From: Pseudomonadota bacterium
GTDB lineage: Bacteria > Myxococcota_A > UBA796 > UBA9615
DNA: 64,000 nt
NCBI GenBank assembly: GCA_024229515.1
Contig: JAAESI010000246.1
Coordinates: 30,797 to 94,796 of the forward strand
Reading direction: 5' to 3'
Part shown: piece by piece, positions 1 to 8,559 of the stretch
Layout: every line of letters begins with the position of its first letter
Position numbering within the stretch: position 1 is the first letter of the stretch
Translations under genes and position numbers: made by a program
Notes under the pieces: generated by a model
Databases searched by the model: none
Told to the model about the DNA's origin: nothing
Seen by the model: the letters and a program-made list of their open reading frames with translations, nothing else

Positions 1-543
1 GCGGCCCGCCAGGCCGCCGCCCGGGGGATCCGAATCGCGCTCCACGCGGTCATCACCACGGCCAACCTCGATCAGATCGACGACCTCCTGGAGCTCGCCG
101 GATCGCTGGGCTGCAAGGCCGGGTTCACCGTCGTCGAGGAGGTGCCGTCGATGGGGCGCCGCGACCTCGATCCGCTCGTCCCCACCCCCGCGCAGTGGCA
201 CGCGGTCGTCGACGATCTGCTCGCCCGCCTCGACCGCGGCGAGCGCCGGATCCAGAACTCCTCGGCGGGCCTCCGCTACCTGCGCAACTGGCCGATCTAC
301 GCGCCGATCAAGTGCAGCGCCGGCCTCGTCTACGCCCGCATCGAGCCGGATGGGTCGATGTACGGCTGCGGCAACCTCGTCCGAGGCGGCAACGGCGTCT
401 CCCTGCAGGAGCACGACTTCGGCGACGCGTTCGCCGCGATGGAGCGCGAGACCTGCCGCTCCTGCTGGTGCGACACCCGCGTGGAGATGAACCTCATCCT
501 GTCGGGCGTGCCGTCGTCGGTCCGCGCCGCCATGGCCCGGTAG
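1..543 (+). CDS. Radical SAM protein, C-terminal part (5' end outside window)
   Basis: The frame is open from the first base, so the start and the CxxxCxxC cluster motif lie upstream. 180 residues remain, ending at TAG 541-543. The end of the barrel is followed by a cysteine-rich tail: C105, C123 in DGSMYGCGN, then CRSCWC (152-157) and EMN. This Cys, DG..C, CxxCxC, (E/L)xN order is what auxiliary-cluster (SPASM/twitch-like) tails of radical SAM enzymes look like. The same tail recurs in the next gene (DCSGCHC...LN) and in the one at 5238-6230 (DCGGCG...EIN), so the three belong to one subfamily. The substrate is not visible. Two bases separate it from the next gene, so they are probably co-transcribed. 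Confidence 0.8.
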   Translation, partial: AARQAAARGIRIALHAVITTANLDQIDDLLELAGSLGCKAGFTVVEEVPSMGRRDLDPLVPTPAQWHAVVDDLLARLDRGERRIQNSSAGLRYLRNWPIYAPIKCSAGLVYARIEPDGSMYGCGNLVRGGNGVSLQEHDFGDAFAAMERETCRSCWCDTRVEMNLILSGVPSSVRAAMAR

Positions 544-545
544 CG

Positions 546-1541
546 GTGCGACTCCCGGGCCCCCTCAGCAAGGCGCGCGCGGCGGTCGGCCTGGCGCGCG
601 TGCGGTGGCTGAACCAGCGGCGCCCGGTGATCGTGTCGTGGGCGATCACCCACCGCTGCAACCTCCGCTGCGTCTACTGCGACGTGCCCGAGCGGCGCCT
701 CCCCGAGGCCTCCCCCGCGCAGGCGCTCGACCTGATCGACCAGATGGCCCGGCTGGGCACCCGGGCGGTCAGCTTCAACGGCGGCGAGCCGCTGCTGCGC
801 AAGGACATCGTCGCCCTCGCGGAGCGCTGCCGAAGCCACGGGATGAGCGCCGCGTTGAGCACCAACGGCACGTTCCTGGATGGCAAACGCGAGGTCCTGA
901 CTCACCTCGATCGGCTGCAGATCAGCGTCGACGGACCGCGAAAGCTGCACGAGGCCCAGCGCGGCGAGGGGACGTTCGACGACGTGCTGAGCGCGCTCTC
1001 CATCGGGCGCGGGGCCGGCCTGCCGATGGTCCTGTCGGTGGTGCTGACCCGGCACAACGTCGGCGCGATCGACGACCTCGTCGCCTTCGCGGACTCGCAG
1101 GGGGCCTCGTTGAGCTTCCTCCCCGTGGGGCCCGTGCACGCCTTCGACGTGGACTACGACTCGCTCCGGCCGACCCCCGCCGCGATGCGTACCGCCCTGC
1201 GAGAGGCGGCCCGACACGCCCGCACGGGGGCCCCCATCCTGGGCTCCGCGTCGTCCTTCGAGTACCTCGCCCAGTGGCCCGCTGCGCCCCGGATCGACTG
1301 CTTCGGGGCATCCGGGATCGCCAAGCTCGCGGCCGACGGCAGGGTCTTCCCCTGCGCCATCCTGGAGCATCGGACCCACGCGATCAGCGCGCTGGACCAT
1401 GGCTTCGAGGCCGCTTGGGACGCCATCGCCGAGGACCCCCTGGACTGCAGCGGCTGCCACTGCACCAAGACCCTGCAGCTCAACCGAGTTTTCTGGGACA
1501 CGCTGTCGGCGATCCCCCTGAACCGGCTCGCGGCGCGATGA
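546..1541 (+). CDS. Radical SAM enzyme with SPASM-like C-terminal cysteines
   Basis: 331 residues from GTG 546. C38, C42 and C45 (CNLRCVYC) are the radical SAM [4Fe-4S] ligands, GGEP follows the first strand-helix repeat, and a C-terminal set (DCFG near 251, FPC near 268, CSGCHC near 300) suggests a second cluster. The family uses S-adenosylmethionine to start radical chemistry; the substrate here is unknown. The start at 546 puts the gene 2 nt behind the previous one; a GTG at 600 is an alternative. Its stop overlaps the aminotransferase start by 4 nt (ATGA), so the two products probably act together, perhaps on a sugar or peptide that is also aminated. Confidence 0.85.
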   Translation: MRLPGPLSKARAAVGLARVRWLNQRRPVIVSWAITHRCNLRCVYCDVPERRLPEASPAQALDLIDQMARLGTRAVSFNGGEPLLRKDIVALAERCRSHGMSAALSTNGTFLDGKREVLTHLDRLQISVDGPRKLHEAQRGEGTFDDVLSALSIGRGAGLPMVLSVVLTRHNVGAIDDLVAFADSQGASLSFLPVGPVHAFDVDYDSLRPTPAAMRTALREAARHARTGAPILGSASSFEYLAQWPAAPRIDCFGASGIAKLAADGRVFPCAILEHRTHAISALDHGFEAAWDAIAEDPLDCSGCHCTKTLQLNRVFWDTLSAIPLNRLAAR

Positions 1542-2713
1542 CCCGCAAGCTGCCGCGGCGGGGGGTCCATCGGCCCCGGGGGGCGCTGCGGGCGTTGGTC
1601 GCGGGCACGCTCGCACCGGCGGGCCGAGTCGACGCCTTCGAGGCGGCGGCGGCCCAGGCCTTCGGGGCGGGGGGAGCGGCCGCCACCGGCTCGGGACGCG
1701 ACGGCCTGCGGCTGCTCCTGGAGGCCCTCGATCTGACGGACGGCGACGAGATCATCCTGCCCGCGCTGACCTTCGGGGCGGTGCCCCAGACCATCGCCGC
1801 GCTCGGCCTCGTCCCGGTCTTCGTCGACGTCGACCCCGCCACCCTGCAGTTGGATCCCGCCGCGGCCGAAGCCGCCGTCGGTCCCCGCACCCGCGCCGTG
1901 CTCGCCACCCACCTGTGCGGGCTGCTCGCCGACGTCGACCGCCTCGGCGCCCTCTGTGACGCTCGCGGACTCCGCCTGCTGGAGGACTTCGCCCAGGCGG
2001 CGGGGGCGCGTCGACACGGTCGCGCCGCCGGCAGCTTCGGGACCGCCGGGTTCACCAGCCTGGAGACCGTGAAGCCGCTGCCGGCCTTCGGGGGTGGACT
2101 CGTGCTCTGCCGCGATCCGGCCCTCGCCGATCGCATCCGCCGAGCCGCGAGGGCACGGCCGGCCCCGGATCCTCGGAAGCTCCTGCGCAAGGCCGCGTTG
2201 GGCCACGTCGAGGCGGCCTTGGCCGATCCTCGGGTCTTCACCGCCGCGTGGCCGCTGTTCGGGGGGACCGGTTCGGAGGACCGGGTGGCGATGTACAAGG
2301 CGCGCAAGAAGGGGGCCGGCAACCATGGCGCCCGGCTGCACCCGGCCCAGGCGGCGGTCGGGCTGCGCGGTCTGCGCGGGTTGCGCGATCACCTTCGAAT
2401 GCGGCGGGGCCACGCGGAGGCCTTGCGGGGTCTGCTGGAGGACCGCTGGACGCCGTGCCCGGAGCCGGACGACGAGCCTGCCTGGTACCAGCTCCTGGCA
2501 CGCGCCGAGGACCCGGTGGGGCTTCAGGAAGCCGCCGCCGAGGCCGGCGTCGACGTGGGTCGCGACGTCGTCGAGGACCTCAGCGAGGGGCGGTGCCCGA
2601 CGGCGGCGCGACTGGCCCGGGAGCTGGTGCAGCTGCCGGCCCATCCAGCGTTGACGCGGCCGGATCTGGAGCGGGTGGCGCGGGTGACGCGTCCCTGGCT
2701 CGCTCCGGGCTGA
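1538..2713 (+). CDS. DegT/DnrJ/EryC1-family PLP aminotransferase
   Basis: 391 residues. The fold-type I PLP signatures are present: a glycine-rich start (GSGRDGLRLLLEAL), LPALTFGAVPQTI and VFVDVDP near 70-100, the LLEDFAQAAGA aspartate motif that contacts the pyridine ring, and K179 in TSLETVKPLPAFGGG as the Schiff-base lysine. Members aminate keto sugars for surface glycans or antibiotics. Two residue-level differences from the textbook motif are the TSLETVK and PAFGGG segments (usually SF...K...GEGG). The ATG at 1538 overlaps the previous stop. The 3' end overlaps the convergent flippase-like gene by 134 nt. Confidence 0.85.
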   Translation: MTRKLPRRGVHRPRGALRALVAGTLAPAGRVDAFEAAAAQAFGAGGAAATGSGRDGLRLLLEALDLTDGDEIILPALTFGAVPQTIAALGLVPVFVDVDPATLQLDPAAAEAAVGPRTRAVLATHLCGLLADVDRLGALCDARGLRLLEDFAQAAGARRHGRAAGSFGTAGFTSLETVKPLPAFGGGLVLCRDPALADRIRRAARARPAPDPRKLLRKAALGHVEAALADPRVFTAAWPLFGGTGSEDRVAMYKARKKGAGNHGARLHPAQAAVGLRGLRGLRDHLRMRRGHAEALRGLLEDRWTPCPEPDDEPAWYQLLARAEDPVGLQEAAAEAGVDVGRDVVEDLSEGRCPTAARLARELVQLPAHPALTRPDLERVARVTRPWLAPG

Positions 2714-3542
2714 ACCCGCCCAACGCCCCCCCGATGGCGCCCGAGACGAGCACGGTCGCAATCTCCAGCGCGGACAACGTCAGCCCCACCGCGAGCGCGA
2801 TGTCGGTCGGTCGATCCGTCGCCGCCGCGAGTCCGACCAGCGTCGCCTCGCGCACGCCGACGCCGCGGAGAACGCCCGACACCGTCGCCGCCGTGATGAC
2901 CGCGACCGCCCCCGCGAGTACCTCGGACGTAAGCGCCACGCCAAACCCCGCGAGGACCCAGGCGTAGACGACGACCTCGAGCACCACCGAGAAGACGGCG
3001 CAGGCCACGGCGAAGCCGACGAAGGGACGGCCCAGCCAGCGGAGCGCCACGCCTCCGAGGGCGACTCCCACCGCGGCTCCGGCGAGCAGCCCGACCCCCG
3101 CACCCGCACCCGCCAGCAGCCCGGCCCCGACGAGGGCCCCCAGCAGCAGAAGCGCATTGCCGAAGCGGGTCGCCGCCCCGACGGTGAGGGGCACGCCGTA
3201 CTGCTCATGGAGCACGACCACGCGCACGCCGTCGCCAGCCTTGAACGGGAGCAACGCCTTGGCCGGCACCGTCGCCGCCACCAGCCGGGCCAGCGACCCG
3301 TAGGGCACCCGATGACCGGCCGCCCGCAGCAGGGACCACCAACGGGCCGCGTCGGCCCCCAGATCGCGCACGAGCAGCAGCGCCAGGCCCCCGACTACGA
3401 CCAACATCGGGGCCGCCCGCAGGTGATCGATGAGCTCCCCCGGATCCTCGCGCACGAGCGCGACGATGAGCAGCACGGCGGACAGCCCGAAGCCCACCAG
3501 CCCCCGGGTCGAGAATCGCGATCGGCCTTGCTCCGCCGTCAC
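2580..3542 (-). CDS. UPF0104/lysylphosphatidylglycerol-synthase-type flippase-like membrane protein
   Basis: 320 residues with about seven or eight hydrophobic segments. The segment RWWSLLRAAGHRVPYGSL, then LLPFKAGDGVR, matches the core of the PF03706 membrane domain (usually lP-GraGe-R), found in MprF-type flippases and in proteins near glycolipid genes. It likely moves or binds a lipid in the inner membrane; the lipid is unknown. The ATG at 3542 overlaps the stop of the carbamoyltransferase (ATGA), so it is the last gene of a three-gene minus-strand operon. The final roughly 45 residues are a Pro/Ala-rich tail encoded antisense to the end of the aminotransferase, a long convergent overlap. 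Confidence 0.75.
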   Translation of the reverse strand: MTAEQGRSRFSTRGLVGFGLSAVLLIVALVREDPGELIDHLRAAPMLVVVGGLALLLVRDLGADAARWWSLLRAAGHRVPYGSLARLVAATVPAKALLPFKAGDGVRVVVLHEQYGVPLTVGAATRFGNALLLLGALVGAGLLAGAGAGVGLLAGAAVGVALGGVALRWLGRPFVGFAVACAVFSVVLEVVVYAWVLAGFGVALTSEVLAGAVAVITAATVSGVLRGVGVREATLVGLAAATDRPTDIALAVGLTLSALEIATVLVSGAIGGALGGFSPERARDASPAPPAPDPAASTLDGPAAAPAPGPVAPPSGTAPR

Positions 3543-5233
3543 CGCCCCAGGTCCTCGCGGGTGACGAGGAAGCCGCCGACGAGGAGCGCGTCGAGGCCCG
3601 CCGCCGCCCAGGTCTCAACCGCGTTGGCGGCGGACGCCACGATGGCCTCGCCGTGCCGGTTGAAGCTGGTGTTGAGCAGGCACGGGAGCCCCGTGCGGTC
3701 CTCGAACGCGGCGAGCAGTTCGCCGAACCAGGGGTGGCGCTCGGGATCGACGATCTGCGCCCGCGTCGTGCCGTCGGTGTGGACCACAGCGCCGCAGTTC
3801 GACCGCATCCACTCGGTCGCGCGGAAGCTGGTCGTCATGAACGGGCCGTTGGCCGAACCCAGGGGAACGTCGTGGAGGCAGCGGGCCGCCGCCGATGCCG
3901 CCACCGCGGGCGCAAATGGCATGACCTCGTCCCGCCCGAGGGCCCGGTTGAGCCACCGGGGGGCGTCGAGATCGTCCGGCCGAAGCAGGATGGAGCGGCC
4001 GCCGAGGGCGCGGGGGCCATGCTCCAGCGGCCCGCGACAGACCGCGACGGCCTTGCCCTGAGCGAGCAGCGCGGCGATCTCCCCAGGCCCCTGCACCGAC
4101 CGCACCGGGAGCCCCCGGGCGCGCAACGCGGCGATCGCCTCCCCGTCGGGCACGTCGGGCCCGAGGAACACGTCGCGGGGACGATGCGAAGCGGTCCCCT
4201 GAAGCACGGAGGTGGCGTGCAGCGCGGCCCCCGCGGCGAGCCCCGAGTCGCCCATCGCGGGGTGCACCCAGAGGGCCTCGACCGAATCCAACGCCTCGAT
4301 GGTCCGGTTGAGCGTGACGTTGGCGAAGACGCCCCCGGCGGCGGCGAGGCGGCCCGACCCGGCCAGCTCGAGCACTCGCTGCACCAGCTGCAGAACCACC
4401 CGCTCCAGGAGCCGCTGCATCTCGAACGCGACGTCGGCGCGACCGCGCGTATCCAGGGCCTCGCGAAGCACGGACGTAAGCGCATTCGTAGGCTGCCAGA
4501 CGAGGGTCGAGGGTCCGCCCCGGGACCGGATGCCACGGTTCCACGGCCCCTCCCGCCAGGCCAGCAAACCGTCCAGCACGGCCCGGACCTGCGGATCGGC
4601 CTGTCCCTCGGCGGCGAGCGCCGTCACCTTGCCCTCGTCGCGGTCGGCCCGGAACCCGAGCATCTGGGTCACCGCCGAGTAGAGGATGGCGACGCTGTCC
4701 CGCTGGTCGATCTCCTCGAACAGCTCGAACCCGGCCGGGCCGAACCGCCCGATGAGGCCGGACAGCAGATCTCCCTTGCCGTCCAGGGTCAAGACGGCGC
4801 CGGACTCCCAGCCCGCCGTCATCGTCGCGCTGGCCGCGTGGGCGACGTGGTGGTGGACGAAGAAGCGGCGCCCGCGGAGTCCTCGCAGCCGACAGAACCT
4901 CCTCAGGCGAGCCAGGCGGGCAGCCTTCACGCCCGCCGAGCCCAGGCGCGCGGCGAGGCCCGTGGTTCCCGGGTGGATCTGCCTCGCCCCCCGGGCCCAA
5001 TCCTCGTGCAGGGGCGCCAGGGGAAGCGCGATCACGTCGACGTCGGCGGGACCGATGCCGCCCCGCTCCAGGACCGCCTCGACCGCTCGGTGGGGCATGC
5101 CCCCGAGGTTCCGGCGCGCGTCGAAGCCCTTGAGGCGGCGCAGCCTCCCCTCCTCCACGGCCGCCACCAGCCGACCGTCACGGACCAGGGCGGCGGCGGT
5201 GTCATGCCCTTCGTGGATGCCGAGGATGTTCAT
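3539..5233 (-). CDS. NodU/TobZ-family O-carbamoyltransferase
   Basis: 564 residues from ATG 5233 (MNILGIHEGHDTAAALV). Family hallmarks: the N-terminal ASKHA-like start with GHD, the histidine motif HHHVAHAASA near 125-135 that binds Fe/carbamoyl adenylate in TobZ, ALGGRSIL, and the C-terminal LLNTSFNRHGEAIV. Enzymes of this family use carbamoyl phosphate and ATP to carbamoylate hydroxyls on sugars or antibiotics. An in-frame ATG 33 nt further upstream exists, but the family N-terminus starts at 5233. The gene lies 4 nt after a radical SAM gene and overlaps the flippase-like gene, suggesting decoration of a membrane-linked glycan. Confidence 0.92.
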   Translation of the reverse strand: MNILGIHEGHDTAAALVRDGRLVAAVEEGRLRRLKGFDARRNLGGMPHRAVEAVLERGGIGPADVDVIALPLAPLHEDWARGARQIHPGTTGLAARLGSAGVKAARLARLRRFCRLRGLRGRRFFVHHHVAHAASATMTAGWESGAVLTLDGKGDLLSGLIGRFGPAGFELFEEIDQRDSVAILYSAVTQMLGFRADRDEGKVTALAAEGQADPQVRAVLDGLLAWREGPWNRGIRSRGGPSTLVWQPTNALTSVLREALDTRGRADVAFEMQRLLERVVLQLVQRVLELAGSGRLAAAGGVFANVTLNRTIEALDSVEALWVHPAMGDSGLAAGAALHATSVLQGTASHRPRDVFLGPDVPDGEAIAALRARGLPVRSVQGPGEIAALLAQGKAVAVCRGPLEHGPRALGGRSILLRPDDLDAPRWLNRALGRDEVMPFAPAVAASAAARCLHDVPLGSANGPFMTTSFRATEWMRSNCGAVVHTDGTTRAQIVDPERHPWFGELLAAFEDRTGLPCLLNTSFNRHGEAIVASAANAVETWAAAGLDALLVGGFLVTREDLGR

Positions 5234-5237
5234 CGAC

Positions 5238-6230
5238 TCAGCGGGCCTGAAGGACCGACAGCGCACCTCGCACGGCCCCCGGACGCCAGTCCATCATCCG
5301 GTTGATCTCCAACGAACCGAGGAAGCCGCAGCCGCCGCAGTCCACGCGCGGCAGCTGCGCCAGCGCGTCCTCGATGCCGAGCTCACGCACGTTGGGGATC
5401 GCCTCGACGTAGGAGATCCGGTCGCAGGGCACGACGTCGCCGTTGGCCTCGATCATCGCGAACGCCCGCCCGGCGAAGCAGTGGATGTCCCCGAAGTCGG
5501 GCCACGCCTCGATCGCTCGGAGCGCGCCGAGGCTGTTGCGCACCAGGCCGGGGCGCTCCGTCTTGGCCGCGCGCAGCCTCGCCAACGCGCCGTCGAACGC
5601 CTCTCGCGTGGGGAACGTCGAGCGGGTGGTGCGGTGCGCGTGGCCGTGGTCCATCACCGGCTGGAACGTGATCAGCACGCCCTGCTCGGTGGCGAAGTCG
5701 AGCAGCCAGTCCAGCTCGGGGATGGACTCCGCCGTCATCGTCACGACCAACGACGCGGGGGTCTCGGTTTCCCGTGCAACCTCCAGCGCGTCGAGCAGCT
5801 CGTCGAACGCTCCGGGGTAGCCGCGAATGCGGTCGTGAACCTCCGGGCGTCCGTCCAACGAGAACTTGAGGAAGTCGATGCTGCGGAGCCAGGCCTGCCG
5901 CTCGCGGAGGCGGTGCCCGGTGGTGTTGAGGCCGACGGAGATCCCCGCGTCGTGGGCCGAGTCGAGGATCGCTCCGAGGTCGTCGCGAAGCATCGGCTCG
6001 CCGCCGCTGACGGAGATCCGCTTCGTGCCCAGGCGGGCGAGGTCGACGAGGATGGCATGCCACTGGGGCGCGCTCATCTCCTCGGTCGGCGTATGCCAGA
6101 AGGAGCAGTAGCGGCACTTGCTGTGGCAGGCGTTGTTGACGTTGATCCGAACGGCCACGGGCACCGTGCGATTCAGCACTTTCACCACCACGAGCGACTT
6201 CGCGGCACCGACCTTGTCCTTCAAACGCAT
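5238..6230 (-). CDS. Radical SAM enzyme with SPASM-like tail
   Basis: 330 residues from ATG 6230. C35, C39, C42 (CHSKCRYC) bind the radical SAM cluster; SGGEP follows near 85. The C-terminus has CFAG, VVPCD and DCGGCGFLGSLEIN, the same tail type as the two plus-strand genes at the start of the window, so this looks like a paralogue on the opposite strand. Substrate unknown. It heads an operon with a carbamoyltransferase and a flippase-like protein, so a role in modifying the same surface compound is likely. A TATCCT box sits 9 nt before the ATG. Confidence 0.87.
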   Translation of the reverse strand: MRLKDKVGAAKSLVVVKVLNRTVPVAVRINVNNACHSKCRYCSFWHTPTEEMSAPQWHAILVDLARLGTKRISVSGGEPMLRDDLGAILDSAHDAGISVGLNTTGHRLRERQAWLRSIDFLKFSLDGRPEVHDRIRGYPGAFDELLDALEVARETETPASLVVTMTAESIPELDWLLDFATEQGVLITFQPVMDHGHAHRTTRSTFPTREAFDGALARLRAAKTERPGLVRNSLGALRAIEAWPDFGDIHCFAGRAFAMIEANGDVVPCDRISYVEAIPNVRELGIEDALAQLPRVDCGGCGFLGSLEINRMMDWRPGAVRGALSVLQAR

Positions 6231-6239
6231 CCGCTTCGC

Positions 6240-6245
6240 AGGATA
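6240..6245 (-). promoter_or_regulatory. -10-like TATCCT 9 nt before ATG 6230
   Basis: TATCCT on the minus strand ends 9 nt before the start codon, leaving room for a leader of only a few bases. No -35 hexamer is evident. It belongs to the recurrent set described in the findings. Confidence 0.45.
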
Positions 6246-6278
6246 GCCTGCGTACGCGCCGTCGCGAGGGGTGCGTGC

Positions 6279-6284
6279 TACGTT
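6279..6284 (+). promoter_or_regulatory. -10-like TACGTT 7 nt before GTG 6292
   Basis: TACGTT is followed by 7 nt and then GTG 6292. This is the -10 to +1 distance, so transcription would start at or next to the start codon. It supports 6292 rather than 6271 as the start. Confidence 0.5.
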
Positions 6285-6291
6285 CCGGGCC

Positions 6292-7056
6292 GTGTCCGGG
6301 TCCCTCAAATCACGCCTCCGGGGCGGCATCGCGACAGTCGGCGGATGGGCCGCGCTGGGCTCCCCCCAGGCCGCCGAAGTGCTCGCCCGAGCCGGGTACG
6401 ACTGGGTCGCCATCGACCTGGAACACACCGGGATCTCGCTGGATCAGGCGTCCGCCTGCATCGCCGCCATCCGGCACCACTGCCCCGCCCTAGTCCGCCT
6501 CCCGAGCGCGGATCCGGTGCTCGCCAAGCGCGTCCTCGACTGCGGCGCCGAAGGGCTGATCGTCCCCGACGTGCGCGACCTCGCGACCCTCACGCGCATG
6601 CACGCGGCGATGCACTACCCGCCCTCCGGAACCCGCGGCGTCGGGCTGTGGCGGGCGCAGGGCTGGGGTGCCGACTTCGACGCCTACCGCACCGGTTGGC
6701 CCGAGCGGGCGGTGCTCGTGGCGCAGATCGAGTCCGGCGATGCCATGCGCAACCTGCGTGAGCTGCTGTCGTTCGACGGACTGGATGCGGCGATGGTCGG
6801 CCCCTACGACCTGAGCGCGTCGCTGGGCACCCCCGGCGAACTGGACGCTCCCCGGGTGGTCCAGGCCGTCGCCGAGGTGCGCGCGGTGGGACGCGAACTG
6901 AACCGCGCCGTCGGCGTCCACGTCGTCGAGCCCGACCCTGCGGCGCTCCGCCGCGCCCTCGATTCCGGGGACCAGTTCGTGGCGTACGGGGTCGACTTCC
7001 GCTTCCTGGATGCCAGCGCCCGCGCCGGCCTCGCCGAGGCCCGCCGCGATGGGTGA
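6292..7056 (+). CDS. HpcH/HpaI-family class II 2-keto-3-deoxy acid aldolase
   Basis: 254 residues from GTG 6292. All recognisable active-site residues of the HpcH/HpaI family are present: D42 and H45 in IDLEHTGIS, R69 in LVRLPS, the metal-ligand glutamate in AQIESGDA and the aspartate in GPYDLSASLG. Known members cleave or form 2-keto-3-deoxy acids using pyruvate and a divalent metal. In this operon, with a sugar isomerase and a cytidylyltransferase, synthesis of an ulosonic-type acid from pyruvate and an aldehyde is plausible (inference). A GTG at 6271 is in frame, but the TACGTT box lies between the two. The end overlaps the next gene by 8 nt. Confidence 0.87.
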   Translation: MSGSLKSRLRGGIATVGGWAALGSPQAAEVLARAGYDWVAIDLEHTGISLDQASACIAAIRHHCPALVRLPSADPVLAKRVLDCGAEGLIVPDVRDLATLTRMHAAMHYPPSGTRGVGLWRAQGWGADFDAYRTGWPERAVLVAQIESGDAMRNLRELLSFDGLDAAMVGPYDLSASLGTPGELDAPRVVQAVAEVRAVGRELNRAVGVHVVEPDPAALRRALDSGDQFVAYGVDFRFLDASARAGLAEARRDG

Positions 7057-8002
7057 GCTGCGGCTGGGCATCATCGGGCTTGGATCGGCCGGAGGGCGGA
7101 GGCTGACCGCGGCCCTCGCGCACCCCCGCGTCACCGTGGCGGCGACCGCCGATCCGACCGTCCCGGGCCTTGCCTCCACCGTGCACGTCGCCACGGGCGA
7201 GGAGCTCCTTCGGCTCCCCGATCTGGACGCCGTCTGCATCGCCGTTCCGACCGCGATGGCCCCCGAGTTGACTCAGACGGCGCTCGGCCGAGGCCTCCAC
7301 GTGCTCGTCGAGAAGCCCCCGGGACGCAGCGCCAGCGAGTTCCGCCGGGTGCTCGCCGGCCGCAACGGTCACGTGCTCCGGGTCGGCTTCAACCACCGCC
7401 TCCACGGGAGCCTCCAGGAGGCCCATCGGGTGCTCGCAAGCGGCCTCCTCGGCCGACTCGAAGCGGTCGACGCGGTCTACGAGCGACCCTGGTTGGCCCG
7501 CCCCAACCGGTGGCGCAGCGAGGTCACGTCGGCTGGCGGAGGCATCCTCCTGGACCAGGGGATCCACCTGCTGGACGCGCTCCGCTGGCTGCTCGGTCCG
7601 CTCACGGTCCGCGCGCACGAGGTGCACGGCGCACCGATGGAGAAGGCGGTCGAGGCGACGTTGGACGCAATGGGCACGACCGTGCGCCTGACCTCCCGCG
7701 CCGACGCGCCGTACTGCCGGTTCGCGCTGACCCTGCGCGGCAAGCTGGGCACGCTGACGCTGTCGGGCCTGGAGACGTCGTCGCGGGCCTACGCCCCGGA
7801 GAGGCTCGACCTCGTCTGCGCGACCCGCACCGAGTCGGCCCGCTGGGACCACGACCCCTCCTGGGGCGCCGAGCTGGGCGGCTTCGTCCGCCACTGCCTC
7901 GACGGCCTCGACGACGGCCACGGCGATCCCGCGGACGCTCTCGAGGTGCTCCGGTTGGTCGATCAGCTGCGGTCTCCCGCCCAGGTCGAGGCCCGCCTGT
8001 GA
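7049..8002 (+). CDS. Gfo/Idh/MocA-family NAD(P)-dependent oxidoreductase
   Basis: 317 residues from ATG 7049. The N-terminal Rossmann motif is LGIIGLGSAGGRR, followed by the family EKPPGRS segment (usually EKP) near 95 and GGGILLDQGIHLLD near 175, where the last His is the usual catalytic position. Family members oxidise or reduce sugar hydroxyl or keto groups. In this operon it would set the oxidation state of a sugar intermediate. It overlaps the aldolase gene by 8 nt and the SIS gene by 4 nt (GTGA). Confidence 0.88.
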   Translation: MGELRLGIIGLGSAGGRRLTAALAHPRVTVAATADPTVPGLASTVHVATGEELLRLPDLDAVCIAVPTAMAPELTQTALGRGLHVLVEKPPGRSASEFRRVLAGRNGHVLRVGFNHRLHGSLQEAHRVLASGLLGRLEAVDAVYERPWLARPNRWRSEVTSAGGGILLDQGIHLLDALRWLLGPLTVRAHEVHGAPMEKAVEATLDAMGTTVRLTSRADAPYCRFALTLRGKLGTLTLSGLETSSRAYAPERLDLVCATRTESARWDHDPSWGAELGGFVRHCLDGLDDGHGDPADALEVLRLVDQLRSPAQVEARL

Positions 8003-8559
8003 GCTTCCAGGAGCACACCCGGCGCTACCGAAGCCGGCTCGAGCGGGCCCTCACGGTGCTCGACTCCCCCGCTCTCGCCGCCCTCGCGGGGGAGCTGGAG
8101 GCGCTTCGGGAGCGCCGAGGCCGCCTGTTCGTGCTCGGCAACGGGGGCAGCGCGACGACCGCGTCGCACCTCGCCAACGACCTCGGCGCGGGGCTCGGGG
8201 AGCGCGGCCTGGACACGATCGCGCTGGCCGATTCGATGCCCGGCATGACCGCCGCCGCCAACGACCGGGGCTACGACGACGTCTTCGCGCACCAGCTCCG
8301 ACCCCGGCTCCGGGCGGGCGACCTGGTGCTGTCGCTGTCGGCGTCGGGGAGCTCGGAGAACCTGGTCCGCGCTACGACCCTCGCTCAGGAGGTCGGCGCC
8401 CGGACCGCCGCGATCGTCGGCATGGACGGCGGGCGGCTGCACGAACTCGCGGATGTCGCCGTGCACATCCCCACCGACGCGGGCGACTACGGTCCGGCCG
8501 AAGACCTGCAGTTGGTCCTGGACCACGTGCTCGCCGACTGGCTGCGCGACCTCGGGTGA
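7999..8559 (+). CDS. SIS-domain sugar phosphate isomerase (GmhA-like)
   Basis: 186 residues from GTG 7999. A single SIS domain with FVLGNGGSATTASHLANDL near 37-55 and LSLSASGSSENLV near 112, the two phosphosugar-binding loops typical of sedoheptulose-7-phosphate isomerase GmhA and relatives. The length fits GmhA (about 190). The sugar phosphate is unknown; a heptose or similar phosphate feeding the aldolase or cytidylyltransferase steps is possible. Translationally coupled on both sides by GTGA overlaps. Confidence 0.87.
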   Translation: MSFQEHTRRYRSRLERALTVLDSPALAALAGELEALRERRGRLFVLGNGGSATTASHLANDLGAGLGERGLDTIALADSMPGMTAAANDRGYDDVFAHQLRPRLRAGDLVLSLSASGSSENLVRATTLAQEVGARTAAIVGMDGGRLHELADVAVHIPTDAGDYGPAEDLQLVLDHVLADWLRDLG

